Below, piece after piece: positions 7,903-15,781 of a stretch of 64,000 nt of DNA (position 1 is its first letter; each line of letters opens with the position of its first letter). Made by a program: the position numbers and the translations under genes. The notes under the pieces were generated by a model. The model was given only the letters and a program-made list of their open reading frames with translations. It was not told the origin of the DNA and made no database searches. The stretch covers positions 40,676-104,675 of the forward strand of contig JAZOAH010000010.1 of assembly GCA_045595395.1 (NCBI GenBank). Reading direction: 5' to 3'. The stretch comes from CAKSHC01 sp045595395. Its GTDB lineage: Bacteria > Bacillota > Clostridia > Oscillospirales > UMGS1783.

Positions 7903-9106
7903 AGCAGGTTACCTCAAATCCGAGTTGTTGCAGACGGTCAAAAAAGTCGGGCATGCTCTTGGCGGCGGCCTGCGCTCCGTCGATCACGCCGCCCAGACGG
8001 GTGGCCAGCACCGCCAGCGACATGACGATGCGATGATCGTTGTGGCCGCACAGATCCTCTGTCGGGGCGTGCAGGTCGTGGGGATAGACCACCACGCTGT
8101 CCTCATGCACGGTCACGGCTACGCCGAACTTGGACAGTTCCTGTGCCATGGCGGCGGCACGGTCGCTCTCCTTGAGTTTAAGGCGACGGGTGCCGGTGAA
8201 GACACCGCCGCCGAAGACGGCCGACAGGGCAAAGAGGATGGGGCCAAGATCGGGGCAGTCGGCAATGTTGATGGTGGGGGTGCCTCGGCCAAGCAGGGCG
8301 AAATATTTCTCGTAGATCTTATCCCCCTGCAGGCTGTCGGGGTTAAGCCCGGTCAGGGTGATATCCGAGCCGAGCCGCTGGAGAGCAGCGAAAAAGGCGG
8401 CGCCCGAATAATCGCCCTCGACGGCCGTTTGGATCGGCTGATAGGTCTGTCCGCCGGGGATGGCGAGGGTGCGCTCATCCTGCCAGAAGACACGGATGCC
8501 GCAGGTGGCCAGTGCCTGAATGGTCAGATTGATATAGGAGCAGGATTCGATGGGGGGAATCAGAGAGATGGTGCTGTCCCCCGGAAGGAGGGGTAGGGCA
8601 AAGAGCAGGCCGGTGATGAACTGGCTGGAAATATTGCCCTTCATTTTATAGCAGCCGCTGTGCAGCTTGCCGCACAGCCGCAATGAGGTATCCTGTTGTT
8701 CAAAGAGGATGCCTTGTCTTTTGCAGATATCCTCATAAATACCGAGCGGGCGGGAGAGCAGTTTCTCGCTTCCCGTCAGGGTGACGGGCCTGCCCGAGAG
8801 CAGGCAAAGAGGAATGAAAAAGCGCAGGGTGCTGCCGCTTTCCCGACAGGGTAGGACGGCGTTTGCAGGAATGGTAAAGGGATCAAAGCTGCCTAAGGTC
8901 ACCTGTTCGCCGTGACGGGTCACCGTTGTGCCCAGGGCGGTCAGACAATCGAGGGTGGCCAGCATATCCTCGCTGTGGGAAATGCCGTCGATAACGCTTT
9001 CTCCCTGCGAGAGGGCGCCGCCGATGAGCAGACGGTGAGCCATGCTTTTGGAGGGCGGGGCTTGCATGATGCCATGACCGAGAGAAGGGCGGATATCAAC
9101 CTTCAT
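7892..9106 (-). CDS. aroA: 3-phosphoshikimate 1-carboxyvinyltransferase (EPSP synthase)
   Basis: Condenses shikimate-3-phosphate with PEP. The 404-aa protein carries PPSKSMAHRLLI near residue 17, the substrate-binding ESGSTLRF and the RLKLKESDRAAAM block near residue 310. The N-terminal substrate block is canonical. I chose the ATG at 9106 because GGAGG lies 7 nt upstream; the open frame runs 7 codons further without a ribosome site. It overlaps the aroQ end by 11 bp. Confidence 0.93.
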   Translation of the reverse strand: MKVDIRPSLGHGIMQAPPSKSMAHRLLIGGALSQGESVIDGISHSEDMLATLDCLTALGTTVTRHGEQVTLGSFDPFTIPANAVLPCRESGSTLRFFIPLCLLSGRPVTLTGSEKLLSRPLGIYEDICKRQGILFEQQDTSLRLCGKLHSGCYKMKGNISSQFITGLLFALPLLPGDSTISLIPPIESCSYINLTIQALATCGIRVFWQDERTLAIPGGQTYQPIQTAVEGDYSGAAFFAALQRLGSDITLTGLNPDSLQGDKIYEKYFALLGRGTPTINIADCPDLGPILFALSAVFGGGVFTGTRRLKLKESDRAAAMAQELSKFGVAVTVHEDSVVVYPHDLHAPTEDLCGHNDHRIVMSLAVLATRLGGVIDGAQAAAKSMPDFFDRLQQLGFEVTCYDA

Positions 9107-9524
9107 AATGAGCCTCCAGCAGATCAATGGCCTCGCAGTAGCCGTCGGTGCCGTGGCCGATGATATGGCCGATGCAGGCGGCTCGGATAAAGCTCACCTG
9201 GCGGAACTCTTCCCGTGTGGATACATCCGAGATGTGCACCTCGACGGTGGGGGTGCCGACGGCTTTGACAGCATCGAGAATGGCGATGGAGGTGTGGGTG
9301 TAAGCGCCGGGGTTGATGACTATGCCGTCATAGGTCTGATAGGTCGACTGGATGGCATCGACCAGATCACCTTCGTGGTTGCTCTGGTAAAAATCGACGG
9401 TGTGGGTCTTGGCGTGGGCACGGATCTTATCGCATAAGGAAGCATAGGTTTCCTTGCCGTAGATGTCGGGCTCACGCAGGCCTAACAGATTCAAATTCGG
9501 GCCGTTGATGACTAAAATCTTCAT
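9096..9524 (-). CDS. aroQ: 3-dehydroquinate dehydratase, type II
   Basis: Dehydrates 3-dehydroquinate to 3-dehydroshikimate. The 142-aa protein is the usual type II size (dodecameric family). It has GPNLNLLGLREPDIYG at the N-terminus with the catalytic Tyr, the QSNHEGDLVD segment, INPGAYTHTS, and VEVHISDVSTREEFR containing the catalytic His. It overlaps aroE-aroK by 4 bp (ATGA) and aroA by 11 bp. Confidence 0.95.
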   Translation of the reverse strand: MKILVINGPNLNLLGLREPDIYGKETYASLCDKIRAHAKTHTVDFYQSNHEGDLVDAIQSTYQTYDGIVINPGAYTHTSIAILDAVKAVGTPTVEVHISDVSTREEFRQVSFIRAACIGHIIGHGTDGYCEAIDLLEAHYEG

Positions 9525-10747
9525 ATAAAATCCTCTGCAATGGCGTCCGCCACCGATTCGATTGCCGTGTCGGCGTCGATGCGGCGGTCGCAGTATGTGA
9601 GATAGAGCGGATAGCGCTCGGTAAAGCGTTGCTCAAGGGCCTGGGCTGACGAGGCGGTAGGACGGTCGGCGGTGGGGATGAGCGCTGACACCGGACGGTC
9701 GATAAAATAAAGGCGACCGTTTTTCTTGAGATAGCGGATATTTTCGGGGTTTAAGACGGCGCCGCCGCCGGTGGCGATGACGCAGCCGGTCTTGCCGGCA
9801 AGAGATTGGATGACATCCGATTCATAGCGGCGAAAAGCGGCTTCGCCCTCATGGGCAAAAATATCGGGAATAGGGCGGCCGACGGCCCTGACCAGTTCTT
9901 GGTCGGCGTCGATAAAGGGGCGTCCGAGCTTTTCGGCTAAGGCCTTGCCGACGGTCGTTTTTCCGCTGGCCGGCATGCCGATGAGAACGATATTGGTTTT
10001 GATGTTTTCCACCTTGCGTACCATTTCTTTGGCTTGTTTTGCATCGAATGTTTGATCAAAAAAGTGTTCGGCGGCGATGATGGCCTGGGTGGCCAGCATG
10101 GGCAGGCCGCCGCAGTGGGGGATGCCCAGCTGCTGCGCCTTTTGCAGAAGATCGGTGCGCAAGGGATTATAGACCACATCAATGACCGCCTGCAGCTGCG
10201 GAAAATCGGCCGGGTCGGCGGCCATGCCGTTAAGGTTGGGATACATGCCGCAGGGGGTGGTGTTGATCAAGATCTGTGCATCGTAGGGCAGGGCATCGTA
10301 GCCAATGACTTCGTCGTGCGGGGTGCGCCCGGCGATGACGATCTCGGCCGCACCCATGGCACGCAGGACGGCGGTGGCCGTTTTGCAGGTGCCGCCGGTG
10401 CCGAGGATGAGGGCTTTTTTGCCACTGGGATCGACGCCGGTGTGCTCAATGAGGGTTTTGAGTCCGCCGAAATCGGTGTTATAGCCATAGAGTTTGCCGT
10501 CACGGTTGACGACGGTGTTGACGGCGCCGATGGCTTGGGCGGCCTCGTCGATCCAGTCACACAAAGGGATGACCGTTTCCTTGTAGGGAATGGTGACATT
10601 GACGGCGGCAAAGTTGCGTTTTTGGAAAAAGGGGATCACCGCATCGGGTGCCAGTTCAACCAGTTCATAGGGGTAGTCACCGATGCAGGCATGGATCTCG
10701 GGGGAGAAGCTGTGCCCCAATGTTTCTCCGATCAGGCCGTATCTCAT
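9521..10747 (-). CDS. aroE-aroK: Shikimate dehydrogenase-shikimate kinase fusion
   Basis: A 408-aa bifunctional protein. Residues 1 to about 243 are AroE: YGLIGETLGHSFSPEIH, NVTIPYKE with the catalytic Lys, NTDFGGL, and the nucleotide-binding GTGGTCKTA. After a short linker, residues from about 250 to 408 are AroK, with the P-loop GMPASGKTTVG, the DADQELV motif and the GGGAVL turn. The fusion would reduce 3-dehydroshikimate and then phosphorylate shikimate on one chain. I chose the ATG at 10747 because it overlaps the aroC stop (ATGA) and begins exactly at the AroE fold. Both active-site sets look complete. Confidence 0.93.
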   Translation of the reverse strand: MRYGLIGETLGHSFSPEIHACIGDYPYELVELAPDAVIPFFQKRNFAAVNVTIPYKETVIPLCDWIDEAAQAIGAVNTVVNRDGKLYGYNTDFGGLKTLIEHTGVDPSGKKALILGTGGTCKTATAVLRAMGAAEIVIAGRTPHDEVIGYDALPYDAQILINTTPCGMYPNLNGMAADPADFPQLQAVIDVVYNPLRTDLLQKAQQLGIPHCGGLPMLATQAIIAAEHFFDQTFDAKQAKEMVRKVENIKTNIVLIGMPASGKTTVGKALAEKLGRPFIDADQELVRAVGRPIPDIFAHEGEAAFRRYESDVIQSLAGKTGCVIATGGGAVLNPENIRYLKKNGRLYFIDRPVSALIPTADRPTASSAQALEQRFTERYPLYLTYCDRRIDADTAIESVADAIAEDFI

Positions 10748-11838
10748 TCGCTCACCAGCCAATCGGTGCCAAAGCGCATAGCCAGCATATCGCACAGGGT
10801 CATGGCGGCGGCGCATTCGACCACCACACGGGCACGGTGGACGATGGCCGGGTCATGGCGGCCGTGGATGGCCAGAGTTTTATTGGTGTTGGTTTTGAAA
10901 TCGACCGTCTGCTGCTCCTTAGCAATAGAGGGGGTGGGCTTGATGGCGCAGGAAAAGCGCAGGGGGCTGCCGTCGGTAATGCCGCCGCAGATGCCGCCCA
11001 TGTGATTGGCGATAGGAGCGATACTGCCGTCGGTCACGGCCAGCGGATCGTTGGTCTGCGAGCCTCGGCGGTCACACAAACCAAAGCCGTCGCCGAAGGA
11101 CACGCCCTTGACGGCGGGGATGGAAAAGAGCATATGGGCCAGTTGGCTCTCTACGCTGTCAAAAAAGGGCTCACCAATGCCGCAAGGCAGACCGATGATT
11201 ACCGCTTCCAAAATGCCGCCGACGCTGTCACCGTCCTGTTTTGCGCTTAAAATGGCCTGCTGCATCTTCTCGGCCGCCGCATCGTCTAAAACGGCAAAAT
11301 CAAGGGTGTTCAGCTTGTCCATGTCGGACGGAAGATCGGCAAAGGCACGATCATGAATGCCGGCGCAGGCGGCGATATGGGCGGCGATGCGGATGCCTTT
11401 GGCCTGCAGGGCCTGTCGACAAAGCGCACCGGCTACCGTTAGGGCGGCGGTGATGCGGCCGGAGAAGTGGCCGCCGCCGCGATAGTCCTGAAATCCGTGA
11501 TATTTACACTCAGCCGCCCAATCGGCATGTCCGGGGCGGGCGGTGGTGGCCATCTCGCCATAGTCGTGTGAGCGAGTGTCCTGATTTTTGATCACAAAGG
11601 TGATGGGAGTGCCGGTGGTGCGGCCGTGAAAGATACCCGAAAGGATCTCGAAGGCGTCGGTTTCCCGGCGTGCCGTCGAGATAGCGCCATGGGGGCGGCG
11701 GCGGTCGAGTGCCGCACGCAGCGCCGCTTCATCGACGGGGATGCCGGGAGCAAGACCGGCTAAAATGGCGGTCAGTGCCGGGCCGTGGCTTTCGCCGGCG
11801 ATGGTGAGGGTCACACTTTGTCCGTAGGTGGCTTTCAT
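10744..11838 (-). CDS. aroC: Chorismate synthase
   Basis: Converts EPSP to chorismate using reduced FMN. The 364-aa protein has the signatures GESHGPALTAI (about residue 15), the RRRPHGAIS block and RPGHADWAAECKYHGFQDYRGGGHFSGR. The C-terminal HDPAIVHRARVVVECAAAM is also typical. The ATG at 11838 overlaps the aroB stop by 4 bp and has GGAGG about 10 nt upstream; the frame extends 15 codons further, into the aroB tail. Confidence 0.95.
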   Translation of the reverse strand: MKATYGQSVTLTIAGESHGPALTAILAGLAPGIPVDEAALRAALDRRRPHGAISTARRETDAFEILSGIFHGRTTGTPITFVIKNQDTRSHDYGEMATTARPGHADWAAECKYHGFQDYRGGGHFSGRITAALTVAGALCRQALQAKGIRIAAHIAACAGIHDRAFADLPSDMDKLNTLDFAVLDDAAAEKMQQAILSAKQDGDSVGGILEAVIIGLPCGIGEPFFDSVESQLAHMLFSIPAVKGVSFGDGFGLCDRRGSQTNDPLAVTDGSIAPIANHMGGICGGITDGSPLRFSCAIKPTPSIAKEQQTVDFKTNTNKTLAIHGRHDPAIVHRARVVVECAAAMTLCDMLAMRFGTDWLVSE

Positions 11839-12830
11839 GCGAAATAGTCCTCCATGACCTGTTGTAGTTTTTCTTGGCTCCACTCTTCAAAGGCAAAAGA
11901 GCCGATGGCGGGCAAGGTTACGACCGAAACGCCCTTGGCGTTGGCCTTTTTATCGTGGCCGGCGGCGGCAAAGAGATCCTGCGGCTTGCCCTGCCACGTG
12001 GTAGGCAGATGATACTGTTCCAGCACCTTGGCGATGCGGGGGCGAAGGGCGGGTGCGGCCATGGGCAACATGCCGATAGCGACACATTCGCCGTGCAGGC
12101 GGCCGCCCAAGGCTTCGATGGCGTGGCCGATGGTATGGCCGAAATTGAGGACCTTGCGCAGACCGGCCTCCTTTTCGTCCTCTTCCACCACTTTGCGCTT
12201 ACATTCGAGAGAGTGAACAATGATCTGCTCGATATCGACCGAGCCGTCTTCCAGTTTTTCAAAGAAGGCGGCATCGAAGGTCAGCGCCATTTTGACGGCC
12301 TCGGCCATGCCGGAGGCTAACTGGCGCTTGTCCAGTGTGTCGAGAGTGTCGGGATCAATGAGCACGGCCGACGGCTGATAGAAGGCGCCCAGGATGTTTT
12401 TGATCCCCTCAAAGTTGACGGCGACCTTGCCGCCGATGGAGGAGTCGACCTGGGAGAGTAAGGTGGTAGGGATATTATAAAAATCAATGCCACGCATATA
12501 GGAGGCGGCGGCAAATCCGGCCAGATCCCCGACCACACCGCCGCCGACGGCGACGACGCAGTCCTTGCGGGTAAAGCCGTTGTGTAGCATGGTGCGGCAT
12601 AGCTGCTCGAAGACCCGCAGGCTTTTGCTCTCCTCGCCCATGGGGATGGTGACAAGGGTGGGGGCTAGGCATTGGGCGGTAATGGCTTGAGCATAGTCGG
12701 CCGGGACTCCCTCGTCGGTGACGATCAAGACACGGCGGTCAAGATTTAGAATTTGACCGGCTCGGGACAGAGCGCCGCATTCAACGGTGATATCATAGGA
12801 TTGATGGGGGAGAGTGACGGTGATGGTCAT
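11835..12830 (-). CDS. aroB: 3-dehydroquinate synthase
   Basis: Cyclises DAHP to 3-dehydroquinate with catalytic NAD and a divalent metal. The 331-aa protein has GGGVVGDLAGFAAASYMRGI, PTTLLSQVDSSIGGK, NFEGIKN and the metal-site LNFGHTIGHAIE with its paired His. I chose the ATG at 12830 (GAGG 6 nt upstream) over a GTG 12 nt earlier that would overlap pheA. It lies 8 nt after the pheA stop. Confidence 0.94.
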   Translation of the reverse strand: MTITVTLPHQSYDITVECGALSRAGQILNLDRRVLIVTDEGVPADYAQAITAQCLAPTLVTIPMGEESKSLRVFEQLCRTMLHNGFTRKDCVVAVGGGVVGDLAGFAAASYMRGIDFYNIPTTLLSQVDSSIGGKVAVNFEGIKNILGAFYQPSAVLIDPDTLDTLDKRQLASGMAEAVKMALTFDAAFFEKLEDGSVDIEQIIVHSLECKRKVVEEDEKEAGLRKVLNFGHTIGHAIEALGGRLHGECVAIGMLPMAAPALRPRIAKVLEQYHLPTTWQGKPQDLFAAAGHDKKANAKGVSVVTLPAIGSFAFEEWSQEKLQQVMEDYFA

Positions 12831-12838
12831 GGTGCACC

Positions 12839-13930
12839 TCACAGTTTGGTTTGGTGGGAGAAACGGCCGACGATGCGAAGTTTATCGCAGACCTGGGACA
12901 GTTCCTGCATCATGCGTTGGCCCTGTTCGGACTTGGCGTTGCCGTCGGCCTCGACATAGAAATAGTACTGCCACAGCAATTCTTTCATGGGACGGGAACG
13001 CAGGGTGCGCATGTTAAAGCCGCAGTCGCCGATGATCCCGATGGCCTTGGCCAGGGCGCCGGCCTCGTGGCGAACGGTGAAGACCAGGATAAACTGATCA
13101 TCACGGGCACCGGCCGAGTTTTCCTCGACACGGGAAAAGACGGCGAAGCGGGTGGTGTTGGTGCTGCTGGCGTTGATATGGCTTTCCAGCACCTTGAGCC
13201 CATAGAGTTCGGCCGTGTCGTGGCTGGCGATGGCGGCCAGGGATGTATCTCCGGTTTCCACCACCTTTTTGGCGGCCACGGCGGTATTGGAGGCCGAACG
13301 GGCCTCAAAATGGTTGCGGTCGATGTATTTGGCGCACTGGGCCAGCGCCTGCGGGTGGGAGATGACGGTGGTAATATCCTCACGGGTGGCGCCGGGCAGA
13401 CCCAGGAGATTGTGGGTGATCTCCAGTTCATAGATGCCGTTGACAAACAGAGGGCCGGAGAAGAGCAGATCGATCACCTGCGACACCTCGCCGGCGTAAC
13501 TGTTTTCGATGGGCAGTACGGCGCAGTCGCACTCGCCCTTGACTACGGCGTTATAAGCGTCGGCGAAGCTTTCATAGGAGATCTTTTGCGAGTCGTTGAA
13601 GATCTTGCGGGCGGCAATGTAGGCAAAAGCCCCTTCCACGCCGCAATAGGCGACCTTTAATCCTTGCTGGAGCAGCTGCTGATACTGGCGGGACAGGCCC
13701 ATATTATGGCGCAGGAAATTGACATAGTAGCTGCGCAGCGTTTCGTCCTCGACCAGCGCCGCATTGCGGGCAATGACCTGCTCCTCACGGGCGGCATCCA
13801 GCACGGGAAGGCCGTGCTCGAGTTTATATTCGCTGACCATCTGCACCGCCTGCATGCGCTGCACGAAAAGGTCGGCCATTTGTTTGTCGATGGTGTTGAT
13901 GGCCTCACGGGCCTGTTCTAATTTATTCAT
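12839..13930 (-). CDS. pheA: Chorismate mutase-prephenate dehydratase (P-protein)
   Basis: Bifunctional enzyme of the phenylalanine branch, 363 aa. Residues 1-85 are an AroQ-type chorismate mutase (INTIDKQMADLFVQRMQAV). Residues of about 92-270 are prephenate dehydratase, with YCGVEGAFAY, the LPIENSYAGEV block and NTTRFAVFSR carrying the conserved Thr-Arg-Phe. Residues of about 280-355 are an ACT domain (VFTVRHEAGALAKAIGII), which in this family binds phenylalanine for feedback inhibition. It overlaps the aminotransferase by 8 bp and has AAGGAG 8 nt before the ATG. Confidence 0.95.
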   Translation of the reverse strand: MNKLEQAREAINTIDKQMADLFVQRMQAVQMVSEYKLEHGLPVLDAAREEQVIARNAALVEDETLRSYYVNFLRHNMGLSRQYQQLLQQGLKVAYCGVEGAFAYIAARKIFNDSQKISYESFADAYNAVVKGECDCAVLPIENSYAGEVSQVIDLLFSGPLFVNGIYELEITHNLLGLPGATREDITTVISHPQALAQCAKYIDRNHFEARSASNTAVAAKKVVETGDTSLAAIASHDTAELYGLKVLESHINASSTNTTRFAVFSRVEENSAGARDDQFILVFTVRHEAGALAKAIGIIGDCGFNMRTLRSRPMKELLWQYYFYVEADGNAKSEQGQRMMQELSQVCDKLRIVGRFSHQTKL

Positions 13931-15110
13931 GGATAAACTCCTTCGCTAACGCCTCAAAGGCCGGTAGGGCACGGCGGATGGTGTCGGTGTCCAAACAATA
14001 GGAAATGCGCAGATAGCCCGGCACGCCGAAGCTGTCGGACGGGACAAGCAGAAGTTCGTGTTTTTTAGCGGCCTCGGAGAAGGCACGGGCATCGGGAATG
14101 GGGGATTTGACAAACAGATAAAAGGCACCGTCGGGGCGGGTGACGGTAAAGCCCAGGCGGGTCAGCGCACCGTAAAGCCGATCACGGTTTTGCTTATAGG
14201 CGTTCAGATCGCCGGTCTGTCCCGCAACATGGGGCAACAGATGCTGGAACAGGGCGGGGGCGCAGACAAAGCCCAGTGCCCGGCCGGCACCGCACAGGCC
14301 GGCGTATACGCCCTGCCAATCGGCACATGGGGGGTTGACCAGCAGATAGCCGATGCGCTCACCCGGCAGCGAGAGGGACTTGCTGTAAGAATAGCAGACG
14401 ACGGTGTTATCGTAATAATGGGTCAAAAAGGGGACGGTAACGCCGTCGTAGACCAGCTCACGGTAGGGCTCGTCCGAGATCAGATAGATGGGATGGCCGT
14501 ATCGTTTCTCTGCTTGACGCAAGATCTCGGCCAGGGCCAGGATCTGCTCTTCGCTCACCACGGCGCCGGAGGGATTGTTGGGAGAATTGAGGATCAGGGC
14601 GGCGGTATGTTGGTTGATGGCGGCTTGTATGCCGTCCAGGTCCAGTTCAAAGTTGGGCTCGATGCCGGGTACGGCAACGGGAATGCCGCCGGCCGTTTCG
14701 ATAAAGACGGTGTATTCGGGGAAATAGGGGGCGGGGATGATGACCTCCTGCCCGGTTTCGACCAGTGCCGACAGGGCAATGGTCAGCGAGGCAGCGGCAC
14801 CGCAGGTCAGATACAGATGCTCGGCGCTCACACCGGCGGCAAAGCGGCGGTTGAGATCGTCGGCAATGGACTGACGGACAGCGGGTGCGCCGGGGGCAGA
14901 GGTGTAGCCGTGCAGTTTCAAGGGATCACCGGCCAGCAACTCTTGCAGGGCCGCCGTCACCGATGCGGGGGCGGGGATGCTGGGGTTGCCGATGCTGAAA
15001 TCAAAGACCTTGTCAGCCCCGATCTCGGCCTTGCGGCGGTTGCCGTATTCAAATAATTCACGTATCTCCGAACGGTGCTCGCCCAAATGGCGCAGTCGTG
15101 TGCGATCCAT
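13923..15110 (-). CDS. Class I/II PLP-dependent aminotransferase, probably aromatic
   Basis: The 395-aa fold-type I aminotransferase has SPNNPSGAV, SDEPYRELVY and the PLP-lysine block YSYSKSLSLPGERIGY, with the C-terminal substrate Arg in GYLRISYC. It is the first gene of the aromatic operon. It most likely transaminates phenylpyruvate and 4-hydroxyphenylpyruvate, which would complete Phe and Tyr synthesis; that specificity is inferred from position. A general aspartate or branched substrate preference cannot be excluded. Transcription starts at the divergent promoter region at 15161-15188. Confidence 0.88.
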   Translation of the reverse strand: MDRTRLRHLGEHRSEIRELFEYGNRRKAEIGADKVFDFSIGNPSIPAPASVTAALQELLAGDPLKLHGYTSAPGAPAVRQSIADDLNRRFAAGVSAEHLYLTCGAAASLTIALSALVETGQEVIIPAPYFPEYTVFIETAGGIPVAVPGIEPNFELDLDGIQAAINQHTAALILNSPNNPSGAVVSEEQILALAEILRQAEKRYGHPIYLISDEPYRELVYDGVTVPFLTHYYDNTVVCYSYSKSLSLPGERIGYLLVNPPCADWQGVYAGLCGAGRALGFVCAPALFQHLLPHVAGQTGDLNAYKQNRDRLYGALTRLGFTVTRPDGAFYLFVKSPIPDARAFSEAAKKHELLLVPSDSFGVPGYLRISYCLDTDTIRRALPAFEALAKEFIHE

Positions 15111-15126
15111 GTGATCCTCCTCACAC

Positions 15127-15143
15127 GGTTAACAATGTTAACC
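15127..15143. promoter_or_regulatory. Perfect 17-bp palindrome, candidate operator of the aromatic operon
   Basis: GGTTAACAATGTTAACC: two 7-bp arms around a 3-bp centre. It lies between the predicted transcription start (near 15154) and the ribosome site of the first operon gene. A bound repressor would act there as a roadblock. The divergent TetR-type regulator is the obvious candidate ligand; this is inference. Confidence 0.6.
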
Positions 15144-15160
15144 AATGACATTATACTACT

Positions 15161-15188
15161 ATTATACAAGAAAATCCGCTGTTGTCAA
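15161..15188 (-). promoter_or_regulatory. Promoter of the aromatic amino acid operon
   Basis: Minus strand: TTGACA - 16 nt - TATAAT, a full consensus match in both boxes. Its -35 box overlaps the -35 box of the divergent TetR-gene promoter by 5 bp, so the two promoters should compete for polymerase. Confidence 0.85.
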
Positions 15189-15210
15189 CCACATTTGAAT
15201 ATGGTATACT
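15182..15210 (+). promoter_or_regulatory. Promoter of the TetR-type regulator
   Basis: TTGTCA - 17 nt - TATACT, with AGGTGAGG before the ATG at 15230. The -35 box overlaps that of the leftward promoter. Confidence 0.8.
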
Positions 15211-15229
15211 GAAAAAAAGAGGTGAGGAT

Positions 15230-15754
15230 ATGGAAGCCTATACGGTACGAGAACAACTGATCGCAGCCGGGATCGTGGAATTAGAGGGGCACGGCATGGC
15301 CGATTTCTCGTTGCGGCGGGTGGCGGCGGCCTGCAATCTGTCCTGCGCAGCGCCCTACAAGCATTTTAAGGGCAAGGACGAGTTGATCGAGGCTATTTTT
15401 GCTCACATTCACAGTCAGCTCAACTTTTTGCTCCAGCAGGTCGGACAGGTGCACACGGCACCGGATGAGCAGTTGATCGAAAGCTGTTTGGCCTATATCC
15501 GTTTCTGTATTGCCAATCCGCATTTTCGTGCGGTTTTGATGCTGGCGGGCCGTGCGTTGCCGCTGGCCGATACGGTGGAGCGGCTGTTGCCGGCCTGTTT
15601 GCCGGAGATGTCGGCTCGGGAGCGGCAGGATCGAGGCTTTTGTATTCGATCCATCGCCTATGGTGCGACGCTGATGCTGGAGAGCGGCGAACTGGACTAT
15701 CAGGAATCGGTCATGAACCGTATCCGAGAAAGTTTGAAACGAGAATTGCAATAA
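15230..15754 (+). CDS. TetR/AcrR-family transcriptional regulator
   Basis: The 174-aa protein has an N-terminal helix-turn-helix: VREQLIAAGIVELEG then FSLRRVAAACNLSCAAPYKHFKGKDELIEAIF (about residues 6-55), the standard TetR pattern ending in 'Y.HF..K..L'. The C-terminal ligand domain resembles the WHG-type TetR_C group. It is transcribed divergently from the aromatic operon from an overlapping promoter and is a likely regulator of that operon and of itself. The ligand is unknown. I chose the ATG at 15230 because it follows AGGTGAGG; the open frame extends upstream across the promoter. Confidence 0.85.
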   Translation: MEAYTVREQLIAAGIVELEGHGMADFSLRRVAAACNLSCAAPYKHFKGKDELIEAIFAHIHSQLNFLLQQVGQVHTAPDEQLIESCLAYIRFCIANPHFRAVLMLAGRALPLADTVERLLPACLPEMSARERQDRGFCIRSIAYGATLMLESGELDYQESVMNRIRESLKRELQ

Positions 15755-15780
15755 AAAAGCCACCCAATCGGGTGGCTTTT
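15755..15780. terminator. Bidirectional Rho-independent terminator
   Basis: AAAAGCCACCC-AATC-GGGTGGCTTTT, an 11-bp stem with A/T flanks, between the convergent TetR and glycosyltransferase genes. Confidence 0.9.
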
Positions 15781-15781
15781 G

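Noticed and set aside
15111..15229. T-box or other riboswitch controlling the aromatic operon
   Set aside because: Only about 43 nt separate the predicted transcription start from the first ATG, too short for a T-box, and no terminator/antiterminator pair is present.
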